Positions 6,377 to 14,895 are shown, counted from the first letter of the stretch. The stretch: DNA of 18,356 nucleotides from an uncultured Acetatifactor sp. (GCA_948896875.1 CAQUWW010000052.1:1-18356), one strand, 5' to 3'. The notes: a model not told the origin generated them from the letters alone. Made by a program: numbers and translations.

Positions 6377-8566
6377 TTATATAAATAGTCCCAGTCCTGT
6401 TTCAATATCCATCTGCAGTCCCGTATCATTACAGTACCTTGTCATATCCCGAAGCACAAAGCCGGCCTCCCCTGCTCTCTCCAGACATCCTGCCTCCTCC
6501 AAAGCCTTTAAATGGTCCGGATACACATTGACGGCATATTGCCCCAGCTTCCGAAAGATATCTCTCCCCGCCCTTCCTGCCAGCAAAATTTCAGCCAGTT
6601 CTTCTCCTTCTCCCAGTGGAATATAGATTGCCGTTGTGTTCTCGTCTATCAGATGAAACCGCTCAGCAATTGTGGCAAAAGAAAAGCAGTTCCCTCCTGT
6701 TCCCTCCTCCATAACCTTCATAATTTCTTTCTGGTCGAGATTCTCCTGCCCCAGCAGTTCTCTGTAAAATTGAAAATAACAGGCAATCGCCTCCGGAGCT
6801 GCCATATCTTCATATCTTTTCTGCACCCATCGAAAGGCCGATATGCTCTGCTCCTGAAAACGGGATTTACTTCCTTCCAGCCGAAAGACAGATACTATGC
6901 TGTCCTCCTTCTTCCGTTTCCCTTCCCGATTGCATCTCCCCGCCGCCTGGATTACCGAATCCAGCCCTGCCTCCTGACGAAATACTTCCGGGAAATCCAG
7001 ATCCACGCCGGCCTCCACCAGAGAAGTGGCAATGACTCTGCAGGGCAGACCCTGAGACAGTCTCTGACGGATTTCGGCAATTTTTTTCTTTCGGTCAGCA
7101 GGATACAGCAAAGTAGTCAGACAGTATGCCCCTTCCTGCTCTATTTTTTCATAAATCTGCTGAGCAGTTTTTCGTTTGTTTACAATACAGAGATACTGTT
7201 CCTTTCCTGTCAGCCTTTCTATCATATCCTCCATGCTTAAAGTACCTATATTCTGTATACAGGTACGCCTGAACTGTTCCTGTAAATCTCCGATTGTACT
7301 GCAGATCTCCTGCATCGGTATACCCGGCAAAAACTCTGCAAATTTCTCCTCCAGAGCAGGCTGCGTAGCGGTACATAATACTGCTGTGGAACCATAATGA
7401 GCCACCAGCTCGGCCACAGCCGCCACACAGGAATCCAGATAATTCACCGGAATTGTCTGTGCTTCGTCAAAAATTATCACACTGTTGGCAATATTGTGCA
7501 GCTTTCTGCACTTTGAACTTTTATTGGAATATAAAGATTCAAAAAACTGAACCGCCGTGGTTACAATCACAGGCTTGTCCCAGTTTTCCGTAGCCAGAAC
7601 CTTTCGATAGGCCGCCGCTGTCTGTTCCTGGTTCTCCGTCATCTCATACAATACTCCGGAATGATGCTCCAGGACATTTTCTTCGCCCAAAATATCGTTG
7701 AATACGGCCGCCGTCTGATCAATAATAGACATGTACGGAATTACATATATAATACGCTTCATTTTATGCTTATCCGCGTGTTTGAGTGCAAATCCAAGAG
7801 ACGCCGTGGTCTTCCCGCCCCCTGTGGGAACGGTCAGCGTATATAAACCTCTTTCCGCCTCCCCTTTCTTCATACATTCCCGCAGAATTTTTGTCCTGTT
7901 TCCATAGAGCTGTCTCTGCTTCTCATCATCGAATACGGTTCTTTCCATCCACGGCGTGACATAGCTCTGAAACTTCTCCAGAAGTTTCGGTATCGGCTCA
8001 TAGCCTCCTCTTTCCACCAGGCCGCCCTTCATAAATTTCTCTGTGTTCAGATAATCCGCATCCACCAGGCAGGAATAGAGCATTCGAATAAAAAAGGATG
8101 TCGTATATACACGATGCTTCCCTGACTTACAAAAATCAGGGACAGCGGCCCCAGGCGGAACCACTTCCCTTTTCCATACCCCATACTCCGGCAAATCATT
8201 TTTCAGTCTTCCGAAGAAGGTTCCATCCTGAGCCTGTGATGTCCTGACCAGGCCGCCGTCCATCAGGCCGGAATGATGCCCTGCCACAGCCATTGCCATT
8301 GGAGTATACTCAAAAGACATACTTCTAAGCTCCCGGGCTCCTGCAGTAGCATGATCTACTTTTCTGGTATGTTCCGGATCCCGTATCCTTTTTTGAAACT
8401 CAACGGAATACTTTCCTATGTCATGCATCAGCCCGCAGAGATAACCTGCTTCTCCACATCCAAACTCTGCGGCAAATTGCTTTGCTCTCTCTGCGGTACC
8501 CTGTAAGTGATCTTTTACGGTCTGTATTTCACCGGCCTCATTGATGTGCGCAATATATACTTCCAT
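6377..8566 (-). CDS. cas3: CRISPR-associated helicase-nuclease Cas3 (HD plus DExH helicase)
   Basis: A 729-residue Cas3 recruited to Cascade R-loops to unwind and degrade target DNA. The N-terminal HD nuclease shows His20, His48-Asp49 in 'GLMHDIGKYS', 'DHATAGA' and 'AGHHSG'. The helicase has Walker A 'VPTGGGKTT', motif II 'IIFDEAQ', motif III 'CTATQPAL', and motif VI 'QAAGRCNREG'. The open frame extends to 8665, but the ATG at 8566 starts the conserved 'MEVYIAHI', has GGGG 7 nt upstream, and is preferred. No strong promoter is evident. Its stop is ~200 nt before the cas5c promoter, so it is probably a separate transcription unit. If transcription continues past its stop it would be antisense to the guide RNA. 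Confidence 0.97.
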   Translation of the reverse strand: MEVYIAHINEAGEIQTVKDHLQGTAERAKQFAAEFGCGEAGYLCGLMHDIGKYSVEFQKRIRDPEHTRKVDHATAGARELRSMSFEYTPMAMAVAGHHSGLMDGGLVRTSQAQDGTFFGRLKNDLPEYGVWKREVVPPGAAVPDFCKSGKHRVYTTSFFIRMLYSCLVDADYLNTEKFMKGGLVERGGYEPIPKLLEKFQSYVTPWMERTVFDDEKQRQLYGNRTKILRECMKKGEAERGLYTLTVPTGGGKTTASLGFALKHADKHKMKRIIYVIPYMSIIDQTAAVFNDILGEENVLEHHSGVLYEMTENQEQTAAAYRKVLATENWDKPVIVTTAVQFFESLYSNKSSKCRKLHNIANSVIIFDEAQTIPVNYLDSCVAAVAELVAHYGSTAVLCTATQPALEEKFAEFLPGIPMQEICSTIGDLQEQFRRTCIQNIGTLSMEDMIERLTGKEQYLCIVNKRKTAQQIYEKIEQEGAYCLTTLLYPADRKKKIAEIRQRLSQGLPCRVIATSLVEAGVDLDFPEVFRQEAGLDSVIQAAGRCNREGKRKKEDSIVSVFRLEGSKSRFQEQSISAFRWVQKRYEDMAAPEAIACYFQFYRELLGQENLDQKEIMKVMEEGTGGNCFSFATIAERFHLIDENTTAIYIPLGEGEELAEILLAGRAGRDIFRKLGQYAVNVYPDHLKALEEAGCLERAGEAGFVLRDMTRYCNDTGLQMDIETGLGLFI

Positions 8567-8604
8567 CCCTTTTCCCCTTTTATATTGTGTACTTTCCAAC
8601 CTCT

Positions 8605-8898
8605 TTATCTTACTGCCAAATAGCTTTTTGTATGTCTTTTCTGGTCTGTCCCAGTTCCCGACCATAGCTTATTCCATGCCCTGCTGCCTGAATCATTTGA
8701 ATAGCAATGACAGCACCTTAGGCCGTACCCCTGTTCCATAATCCGTTCTTCTCCCTGGGTCAGATTAAAGGTATCGCTGTGGAAAGGCAGCGTCTTCTTC
8801 TCTGCCGATGCTTTCTCAAGCTTATCAAATTTGTAATTAGTACCTATACATCTAATTATCAGCACAAACTTTGACCATACCAACATTGTACCACACAT
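8605..8898 (-). pseudogene. Possible frameshifted remnant of a small gene upstream of cas3
   Basis: A minus-strand frame reads as plausible protein as far as 'RIMEQGYGLR' (near 8725), then becomes Cys/Trp/Ser-rich and unlike a normal protein. In the next frame, from the same point, the reading is 'GAVIAIQMIQAAGHGISYG' and then a Lys/Gln-rich tail ending in a stop near 8610. Joining the two frames gives a sensible ~95-residue protein. I do not recognise the family. It may be a decayed gene or chance. Confidence 0.3.
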
Positions 8899-9110
8899 TC
8901 TCCTTCTTTCATACTTCTATATTCTGTTTCTCAACATATCGTCATTGCCCATTTCTCATATTATCTCGTTTTCTTATCCTAAGTCGATCTAACTCGTTTC
9001 CTGCCACATCAACTCTATAATTTTTCATATCCCACATCTCATCGGATTGTTCCATCTCAGAATAAATTTTCAGCAGCTTCCACCCGACATGAATACAATC
9101 CTATCTTGGA
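8899..9110. other. Intergenic stretch without recognisable features
   Basis: Pyrimidine-rich, AT-rich sequence between the gene remnant and the chemoreceptor promoter. I see no coding frame, repeat or structured element in it. Confidence 0.5.
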
Positions 9111-9140
9111 TTGACAAATCACGGCAATCGTCTATATAAT
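9111..9140 (+). promoter_or_regulatory. Promoter of the chemoreceptor gene
   Basis: Perfect TTGACA (9111-9116) and TATAAT (9135-9140), spaced 18 nt. Predicted +1 is about 9147, giving a ~58-nt leader. No flagellar sigma-28 signature is seen, so the chemoreceptor seems to be under the housekeeping sigma factor. Confidence 0.85.
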
Positions 9141-9150
9141 GGAAATATAT

Positions 9151-9169
9151 GGTTAATCGCATATTAACC
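9151..9169. promoter_or_regulatory. Inverted repeat just downstream of the chemoreceptor +1 (candidate operator)
   Basis: GGTTAAT (9151-9157) and ATTAACC (9163-9169) are perfect 7-bp inverted arms around a 5-nt centre, at about +5 to +23. The AT-rich arms would make a weak RNA hairpin, so a repressor-binding site blocking the consensus promoter is the more likely role. This is inferred from position and symmetry. Confidence 0.5.
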
Positions 9170-9204
9170 TCAATATTACGTTTGCATTACGGAGGTACAA
9201 CACC

Positions 9205-11178
9205 ATGAAAAGTATTCGAACCAAAATCACACTGTGTCTCATCCTGACTGTTCTGACAGCGTTAATTGCTGCCGGACTGTCCGGCATTATCCCAAACTAC
9301 AAAAGTACCATCTCCACTGTGGAGTATATGATGAGTGAAACTGCAATCCTTGCTGCAGAGCGGGTGGAACAGGAACTGTCCGCCTACAAAAATGTGGCAA
9401 TGGACACCGGCTGCATTCCACAGCTGTCCGATCCTGCCCTGTCAGCAGACGAGAAAAAGGCTATCATTGACGAACGCTGTACAATGCATGGATTCCAGCG
9501 AGGGAACATCATCGGTTCGGACGGCATCAGCATTTTTGACGGAAAAGATTACACTGACAGAGAGTATGTACAGCAGGCCATGCAGGGCAATGTCTACGTA
9601 TCGGAGCCTCTGATCAGTAAAATCACCGGTGAACTGTCCATTATGGTTGCGGCTCCTCTCTATGCCGACGGCATTCACGGCTCCGCTATTGTGGGCGTCG
9701 TATACTTCGTCCCCCCGGAAACCTTCCTGAATGATATCGTATCTTCCATTCAGATCGGAGATAACAGCAGGGCTTATATGATTAATAAGTCAGGTGATAC
9801 CATTGCCGATGTCACCCTGGATACTATCACTGTTCAAAATATTGAGACGGAAGCCCAGAACGATTCTTCCCTGAAAGATCTGGCGGCGATTCATTCGGCT
9901 ATGCGCCGTGGAGAAAACGGGTTCGGCAGCTATGCAGACCCTGAAGGTAACATGTTTATTGCCTATGCGCCCGTAAAAGACACCGACAGCTGGAGCATTG
10001 CCGTTACCGCACCACAGTTAAACTATCTGTCCACTACTTATAATGCCATGGCTATCAACATCATTGTAATGGCCATCGCCGTGCTGATTTCCGTTTTCGT
10101 CGCTTTGATTCTGGCCGGCAATATCAGCAAACCAATGAAAGCCTGCGCAAAACGGATGCAGCTTCTGGTGCAGGGGGATCTGGAAACTCCCATACCTAAA
10201 ATTACAAGTAAGGACGAAACAGGTATGCTGGCGGCCTCTACCTCCGCATTGGTGGAAGGTCTAAGCACCATTATCACCGATATCGGATATCTGCTGAATG
10301 AGCTTGCAAACCAGAATCTGGATGTCCGTACACAGCACGAAGATGCATATGTGGGCAGCTTCCGGAACATTCTGCTCTCCATGCGGCATCTGAAGATTCA
10401 GCTCAGCGATATCATGCGGCAGGTCAACCATTCCGCCGACCAGGTATCCGCAGCCAGCAATCAGCTGTCCGCCGGCGCCCAGACTCTCAGCCAGGGCAGC
10501 GTAGAGCAGGCAAGTTCCGTGCAGGAACTCGCCGCACGAATCAATGAGATTTCCAATCAGGCAAAGGATACGGCCCGGGGTGCTGTGGAGGTCCGCAGCC
10601 AGACCCATCATGCAGGTGAAGAAGTGTCGATGTGCAATCAGCAGATGCAGACTCTTATGGAGGCCATGACTAAAATACAGACCAGTTCCGATGAAATCGG
10701 CAAAATCCTGAAAACCATAGAAGACATTGCCTTCCAGACCAATATCCTGGCTCTGAATGCCGCGGTGGAGGCCGCAAGAGCAGGGGAGGCAGGCAAGGGA
10801 TTTGCAGTGGTTGCCGAGGAAGTCCGCACGCTTGCCGGCAAATCGGCAGAGGCATCCAAAAACACCTCCGCACTCATCGAGCATTCCACAAATGCGGTAC
10901 ATACAGGTACGGAGGTTGCAAACCATACGGCTGACATTCTGCTGGAGGTTGTGGACAGTATCCAGTCCGTGGTAAATTCCATCGACACCATCGCGGCGGT
11001 ATCCAATGAGCAGTCCGATGCCGTATGGCAGGTTTCCGAGGGAATCAACCAGATTTCTATCGTAGTACAGAATAACAGTGCAACCGCAGAGCAAAGCGCG
11101 GCCGCCAGCGAACAGCTCTCCGCGGAGGCGGAAGGGTTAAAGCAGCTGGTGAATCAGTTCACACTGGCCAGCGACTGA
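9205..11178 (+). CDS. Methyl-accepting chemotaxis protein (dCache-like sensor, HAMP, MA signalling domain)
   Basis: A 657-residue transmembrane chemoreceptor. The first membrane helix is near residues 9-30. A double-Cache-like extracytoplasmic sensor follows (residues ~35-275, with 'DGKDYTDREYVQQAMQGNVYVSEPLIS' split as the typical Cache core). The second helix is at ~283-305, then a HAMP domain ('ISKPMKACAKRMQ'). The cytoplasmic coiled coil carries the hairpin-tip signature 'AFQTNILALNAAVEAARAGE' (from ~residue 507), which binds CheA/CheW. No C-terminal CheR pentapeptide is seen. The ATG has GGAGG 9 nt upstream. It is monocistronic, with its own promoter and terminator. Cache domains usually bind small metabolites such as amino or carboxylic acids; the ligand here is unknown. 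Confidence 0.95.
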   Translation: MKSIRTKITLCLILTVLTALIAAGLSGIIPNYKSTISTVEYMMSETAILAAERVEQELSAYKNVAMDTGCIPQLSDPALSADEKKAIIDERCTMHGFQRGNIIGSDGISIFDGKDYTDREYVQQAMQGNVYVSEPLISKITGELSIMVAAPLYADGIHGSAIVGVVYFVPPETFLNDIVSSIQIGDNSRAYMINKSGDTIADVTLDTITVQNIETEAQNDSSLKDLAAIHSAMRRGENGFGSYADPEGNMFIAYAPVKDTDSWSIAVTAPQLNYLSTTYNAMAINIIVMAIAVLISVFVALILAGNISKPMKACAKRMQLLVQGDLETPIPKITSKDETGMLAASTSALVEGLSTIITDIGYLLNELANQNLDVRTQHEDAYVGSFRNILLSMRHLKIQLSDIMRQVNHSADQVSAASNQLSAGAQTLSQGSVEQASSVQELAARINEISNQAKDTARGAVEVRSQTHHAGEEVSMCNQQMQTLMEAMTKIQTSSDEIGKILKTIEDIAFQTNILALNAAVEAARAGEAGKGFAVVAEEVRTLAGKSAEASKNTSALIEHSTNAVHTGTEVANHTADILLEVVDSIQSVVNSIDTIAAVSNEQSDAVWQVSEGINQISIVVQNNSATAEQSAAASEQLSAEAEGLKQLVNQFTLASD

Positions 11179-11183
11179 TCTGA

Positions 11184-11217
11184 AAAGGGGCTGCCGCACG
11201 AATGCGACAGCCCCTTT
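11184..11217 (+). terminator. Intrinsic terminator of the chemoreceptor gene
   Basis: AAAGGGGCTG (11184-11193) pairs with CAGCCCCTTT (11208-11217), and the loop contains a further small CGCA/TGCG stem. It begins 5 nt after the stop codon. The A-rich start and T-rich end of the stem suit termination, although the T-tract is short. Confidence 0.8.
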
Positions 11218-11262
11218 CCTGTATCCTGACATTCCTTATCCTTTTACTTCAGCATATCTTTC

Positions 11263-11315
11263 CTAAACTCCCATGCACCAAGCCACTCCACTATATATGA
11301 AAGTCGGGAGTTTAG
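11263..11315. repeat. 10-bp inverted repeat downstream of porB
   Basis: CTAAACTCCC (11263-11272) and GGGAGTTTAG (11306-11315) are perfect reverse complements 33 nt apart. They lie between the chemoreceptor terminator and the porB stop. No U-tract follows on the minus strand, so it is not a clear terminator for the por operon. The loop includes TATGAAAGTC (11296-11305), which recurs upstream of porB. Confidence 0.5.
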
Positions 11316-11351
11316 AAGATGACATAGGGACTTTTACAATAAATTCGAACA

Positions 11352-12290
11352 TTACCAACTACATCTTGCCTGCAGCTCCTCCCAGCGCCTGTCTACCTCC
11401 TGCTGGAACTGTACGATCAGCTCTTCATTTCCAGGCTTGAACAAGTGCCGGAAACGGCGCTGAGGGCGCAGAAAATCTTCGATAGGCAGCTTCGTTTTAG
11501 GCACGTAGCTGAGAATCCACTTTCCGTCCACCACCTCATACAGCGGCCAGTAACAGGTCTCAACAGCTTTTTTACATATTTCCATGAGATCTGATGTCTC
11601 ATATCCCCATCCTCTGGGGCAGGGCGAAAGAACATTCAGGAAAGCAGCTCCCGGTGTATAAATTGCCTTCTCCGCCTTCGTGTGCAGGTCCTTGAAATTA
11701 TTGGTAAATGTGGTCTGTCCCACATAGGGGATATGGTGCTCCGCCATAATGGCCGCCAGATCCTTGCGCACCTGCACCTTGCCGTTGGACACTTTCCCCG
11801 CCGGTGTGGTGGTGGTATCCGCGAACTGCGGCGTTGCGGAAGAGCGCTGGGTTCCGGTATTCATATAGGCGCCGTTGTCATAGCATACATATACCATGTC
11901 ATGTCCCCGCTCCATGGCACCGGAGAGGGACTGGAAACCGATATCATAGGTTCCGCCGTCACCGCCGAAGGTAATGAATTTATACTCCTCTTTTATCTTC
12001 CCTCTCTTTTTCAGCACCCGATATGCGGTCTCCACACCGGAAAGTGTGGCCCCCGCATTTTCAAAGGCATTGTGGATATAGCTGTCCTCGTATGCCGAAT
12101 AAGGATACATAAAGGAGGAGACCTCCAGGCATCCGGTGGCATTGCCCACTACGGCCCGGTCTCCCTCATGCAGCGCCCGCAGCACCGCCCGCACCGCCAC
12201 CGTTCCGCCACAACCCGCACACATCCTGTGTCCCGGCGCCAGCCTCTCCGGTTTGTTCATCACTTCTTTCAAATTATATGCAGCTTCCAT
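11352..12290 (-). CDS. porB: 2-oxoacid:ferredoxin oxidoreductase, beta (TPP-binding) subunit
   Basis: A 312-residue thiamine-diphosphate subunit of a four-subunit pyruvate or branched-chain 2-oxoacid:ferredoxin oxidoreductase. Conserved cluster-ligand cysteines appear in 'HRMCAGCGG' (Cys24, Cys27) and 'SPCPRGWGYE'. The TPP/Mg motif is 'FGGDGGTYDIGFQSLSGA' followed by 'DNGAYMNTGTQ'. The open frame extends to 12422. The ATG at 12290 has AAGGAG 6 nt upstream and gives the usual family length, so the upstream extension is taken as untranslated. It is separated from porA by 287 nt of structured non-coding DNA, although family operons normally place porB immediately after porA. Confidence 0.93.
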   Translation of the reverse strand: MEAAYNLKEVMNKPERLAPGHRMCAGCGGTVAVRAVLRALHEGDRAVVGNATGCLEVSSFMYPYSAYEDSYIHNAFENAGATLSGVETAYRVLKKRGKIKEEYKFITFGGDGGTYDIGFQSLSGAMERGHDMVYVCYDNGAYMNTGTQRSSATPQFADTTTTPAGKVSNGKVQVRKDLAAIMAEHHIPYVGQTTFTNNFKDLHTKAEKAIYTPGAAFLNVLSPCPRGWGYETSDLMEICKKAVETCYWPLYEVVDGKWILSYVPKTKLPIEDFLRPQRRFRHLFKPGNEELIVQFQQEVDRRWEELQARCSW

Positions 12291-12577
12291 ATTCTGCTCC
12301 TTCATATCTATCTGCGTTCTTTCCATACACTTTTCATGTGCTTTCCATCCATTGTAAAGCTCACATTCCACTGTGACTACTATGAAAGTCCTGTAATTTA
12401 CCTGCGAAAACCGCGCAGTCAAAATGAGCTCTCTTACTCAATTCTTGTTTATAGAATGTTTTCTTGCATTCTATGGTATGCAAGACAGCCGTGCACCAAA
12501 CCCACATACCCAAAGTCGTTCTTCCGACTTGCGGGTTTGTGTACATCCTCACAGTTGCCCCAGGCAATTTCCTTTCT
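12291..12577 (-). other. Structured non-coding segment splitting porA and porB
   Basis: There is no convincing protein frame. Two hairpins are visible. One is ATAGAATG/CATTCTAT (12451-12458 with 12467-12474). The other is two-tier: CAAACCC/GGGTTTG (12497-12503 with 12533-12539) enclosing AAGTCG/CGACTT (12513-12518 with 12525-12530). Bases 12381-12390 (TATGAAAGTC) and their flanks resemble a stretch just past the porB stop (11281-11305). This looks like an inserted small repeat element or a structured intercistronic RNA rather than a spacer. Confidence 0.5.
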
Positions 12578-13765
12578 TTACCTGCTGCGCAGCCCTATGT
12601 ATTCATACATGTCCGTAATCCTGTGCTCTACCGCAATTTTCTCCAGCTTCTCATATACCTGACAGAAATCCTCCACCGTGATATCCCTGCCGCCCAGGCC
12701 GTACAGGTAGTTCACAGCTTCCGCCCGGCACTTCGCCTGATACAGCGCCGCCCTTACCTCCGCACCCAGAGGACCTCCCGTGGCGGAGAACATCTCCGAG
12801 CGGTCCAGTATGGCAACCGCCTTCACATGGGCCAGCGCCGCCCCAATCTCTTCCTCCGGAAAAGGACGGAACACCCTGATTTTCAGCAACCCCACTTTTT
12901 TCCCGGTGGTGTTCCTGATCTGGTCAATGGCCGCCTTGCAGGTCCCTGCAGCGGAGCCGATAATCACCACCGCATACTCCGCATCCTCCAGGCGGTACTC
13001 TTCAAAGAACCCATATTTCCGTCCTGTCATGGCTTCGAACCGCCGGGCCACTTCCAGAATCACCCTGCGGGCATTGATCATGGCCTGCCGCTGTCCCCGC
13101 TTTGTCTCCATGTAATAGTTGGACACGGCGTAAGGTCCCACCGCCAGCCTCTCCTGGGGATTTAAGAGGTAATGCTCCGGCTCTCTCTCACCCACGAAAT
13201 TCCGGACCAGATCATCTTCCACCAGCAGAATGTTCTCCACTCCGTGGCTTGTGATAAAGCCATCCTGGCAGATCATCACCGGAAGCATCACATCTTTGTT
13301 CTCCGCAATAGGATATGCCTGTAAAAAGTTATCATAAGCCTCCTGGTTGGACTCCGCATAAATCTGTATCCACCCGCTGTCTCTGGCTCCCATACTGTCG
13401 GAATGGTCCGCATTGATATTGATCGGGCCGGACAGGGCACGATTCACCAGGGCAAGCACCACAGGCAGTCTGTTGGAGGCCGCTACATACAGCTCTTCCC
13501 ACATCAGAGCCAGACCGCAGGAGGAAGTGGCCGTGAGGGCTCTGGCCCCGGCCGCCGAAGCACCCACAGTGGCGCTCATAGAACTGTGCTCGCTTTCCAC
13601 CGGGATAAATTCCGTGTCAATCTCTCCGTTTGCAATATAGTTCGCCACATACTGGGGAATCTCTGTGGAGGGCGTGATGGGAAAGGCCGGCATCACATCC
13701 GGATTGATCTGTTTGATGGCATAGGCCACTGCCTCATTGCCGGATAAACGTTCTCTCACAGCCAT
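12578..13765 (-). CDS. porA: 2-oxoacid:ferredoxin oxidoreductase, alpha subunit
   Basis: A 395-residue alpha subunit that, with beta, forms the active site for CoA-dependent oxidative decarboxylation of a 2-oxoacid, or the reverse reductive carboxylation. It has 'AFPITPSTEIPQYVA' (the conserved YPITPST-like block), 'PVESEHSSMSATVGASAAG', 'NRALSGPININADHSDSM' and 'DSGWIQIYAES'. These are the hallmarks of stand-alone PorA/VorA proteins. Pyruvate and 2-oxoisovalerate enzymes are too similar here to separate by eye. The ATG follows the porD stop directly. The gene is full length. Confidence 0.94.
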   Translation of the reverse strand: MAVRERLSGNEAVAYAIKQINPDVMPAFPITPSTEIPQYVANYIANGEIDTEFIPVESEHSSMSATVGASAAGARALTATSSCGLALMWEELYVAASNRLPVVLALVNRALSGPININADHSDSMGARDSGWIQIYAESNQEAYDNFLQAYPIAENKDVMLPVMICQDGFITSHGVENILLVEDDLVRNFVGEREPEHYLLNPQERLAVGPYAVSNYYMETKRGQRQAMINARRVILEVARRFEAMTGRKYGFFEEYRLEDAEYAVVIIGSAAGTCKAAIDQIRNTTGKKVGLLKIRVFRPFPEEEIGAALAHVKAVAILDRSEMFSATGGPLGAEVRAALYQAKCRAEAVNYLYGLGGRDITVEDFCQVYEKLEKIAVEHRITDMYEYIGLRSR

Positions 13766-14062
13766 TTATTTTCCCTCCTTCATGGTAATCGCACCAAAAG
13801 GGCATACCTTTGCGCAGATGCCACAGCCTTTGCAATGGTCGTAATCAAATTCCACCCGCTGTTTGTCCTTTACAGGAATGGAGGAATCCGGACAGACCGG
13901 GGTGCAGAGAAGACACTGCTTACACTTTTCTTGATTCCATACCGGAGTAGAAGTCCGCCATTCCCCTGTGTGGAATTCTCTGGAAGTGGCCGCCTCATAA
14001 ATCTGATTGCCCTCTGTGATATCCTGCCAGGGACTGTTCTCATTAATCCTTTCGCTGATCAT
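13766..14062 (-). CDS. porD: 2-oxoacid:ferredoxin oxidoreductase, delta (2x4Fe-4S ferredoxin) subunit
   Basis: A 98-residue ferredoxin-like subunit that carries electrons from the TPP site to external ferredoxin. Two classic CxxCxxCxxxCP motifs are present: Cys47, 50, 53, 57 and Cys77, 80, 83, 87. The start is taken at ATG 14062 ('MISERINENSPWQDI'), 4 nt after the porC stop. A longer frame to 14134 only overlaps porC. Gene order gamma-delta-alpha-beta is the same as in the well-known Thermotoga operon. Confidence 0.94.
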   Translation of the reverse strand: MISERINENSPWQDITEGNQIYEAATSREFHTGEWRTSTPVWNQEKCKQCLLCTPVCPDSSIPVKDKQRVEFDYDHCKGCGICAKVCPFGAITMKEGK

Positions 14063-14066
14063 CGCT

Positions 14067-14699
14067 TCAACCTGCCTTTCTCTCCTTCTGCAGCTGCACA
14101 GTCGCCTCATGGGAAGAATACCTGCTCTTTGCAATTTCCCCGAAGGTCAGCTTCAAAGCTTTCATATTCCCTTCAATGACCTCGGGCTTCTTGGCAAATT
14201 TATGCCGGAAGGAGGCCTCCATCTCCCGAAGGAATTCTTCCTGTTCCATGACGCCGGACACTGCCACCACTGCTGCCAGCATGGGAGAATTTGGATAATT
14301 CTTCCCCAGCGCCTGCAGGGAAATGGCTTTGGCGTTCAGGGTGTAGACCGCCCCTTTATAGCCATGCAGGAGAGGAAGCAGCTCTTCCTTCCGCTTTTCC
14401 GTATTGATAATCACGGCGCCGCTTTCCTTCAATCCATGGGTCACGTCTGTGCTCTCCAGCAGCCCGTCGTCCACTACCACCACATAATCCGGATCATAAA
14501 TATTGGAATGTACTGTAACAGGCTCGGTGCTGACACGATTGTAAGCCGTAATCGGCGCTCCCATCCGCTCCGGGCCGTATTCTGGAAAGCCCTGCACATA
14601 TTTTCCCGCCTTGAATGCCACATCTGCCAACAAAAGGGCAGCAGTCTTCGCTCCCTGTCCGCCTCTGCCATGCCATCTGATTTCCATTGTGTTTTTCAT
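14067..14699 (-). CDS. porC: 2-oxoacid:ferredoxin oxidoreductase, gamma subunit
   Basis: A 210-residue gamma subunit, CoA-binding in family structures. The N-terminal 'IRWHGRGGQGAKTAALLLAD' and 'FPEYGPERMGAPITAYNR' blocks are diagnostic. Start ATG 14699 has AGGAG 5 nt upstream; the open frame to 14765 adds residues not found in the family. It is the first gene of the operon and lies ~200 nt after the T-box terminator, with a GC-rich tandem repeat in between. Confidence 0.94.
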   Translation of the reverse strand: MKNTMEIRWHGRGGQGAKTAALLLADVAFKAGKYVQGFPEYGPERMGAPITAYNRVSTEPVTVHSNIYDPDYVVVVDDGLLESTDVTHGLKESGAVIINTEKRKEELLPLLHGYKGAVYTLNAKAISLQALGKNYPNSPMLAAVVAVSGVMEQEEFLREMEASFRHKFAKKPEVIEGNMKALKLTFGEIAKSRYSSHEATVQLQKERKAG

Positions 14700-14785
14700 A
14701 TCTGCTCCTATCTGCGTGTTCTGACACGCGCTTCTCTTGTCTGACGTTTCGATTTCCCATTCCATTTTGCTTTTTACAGGGACGT

Positions 14786-14895
14786 CTTCCCTTACCCGCT
14801 TCGAGGCCCGTACGCCGCTTCACGGGTAAACTTCCCGTTCCCGCTGCCAGGCCCGCATGCCGCCGGGACGGCAAACTTCCATATGCGGGCCTGTG
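14786..14895. repeat. GC-rich 45-bp tandem repeats with an 11-bp perfect hairpin, in the por leader
   Basis: Two 45-bp units (14786-14830 and 14831-14875) and a partial third (from 14876) each begin CTTCC and share AGGCCCG and CCCGCT cores, with about 70% identity between the full units. CAGGCCCGCAT (14848-14858) pairs perfectly with ATGCGGGCCTG (14883-14893). Because 45 is a multiple of three, the minus-strand frame from ATG 14898 encodes a 15-residue repeat (GSLPSRRHAGLAAGT, GSLPVKRRTGLEAGK). That frame then overlaps porC out of phase. Base composition is richer in G+C than the neighbouring genes. Confidence 0.75.

Noticed and set aside
8015..8040. A second possible guide target, TTCATAAATTTCTC, inside cas3
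   Set aside because: Only the first five bases match before several mismatches; much poorer than the site at 6135.
1..8566. Missing cas6
   Set aside because: Not a defect: in subtype I-C the Cas5 protein processes the repeats.
8567..8604. N-terminal extension of cas3 to 8665
   Set aside because: Family proteins begin at the MEVYIAHI-like segment; the extension lacks conservation and a ribosome site.
10261..11094. Long antisense frame within the chemoreceptor gene
   Set aside because: Shadow of a strongly biased coding strand; Cys/Gly/Leu-rich with no domain.
12291..12422. N-terminal extension of porB
   Set aside because: Not seen in the family; the ATG at 12290 has a clear AAGGAG site and gives the normal length.
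12361..12567. 68-residue frame between porA and porB
   Set aside because: It crosses both hairpins, has no recognisable domain and poor start context.
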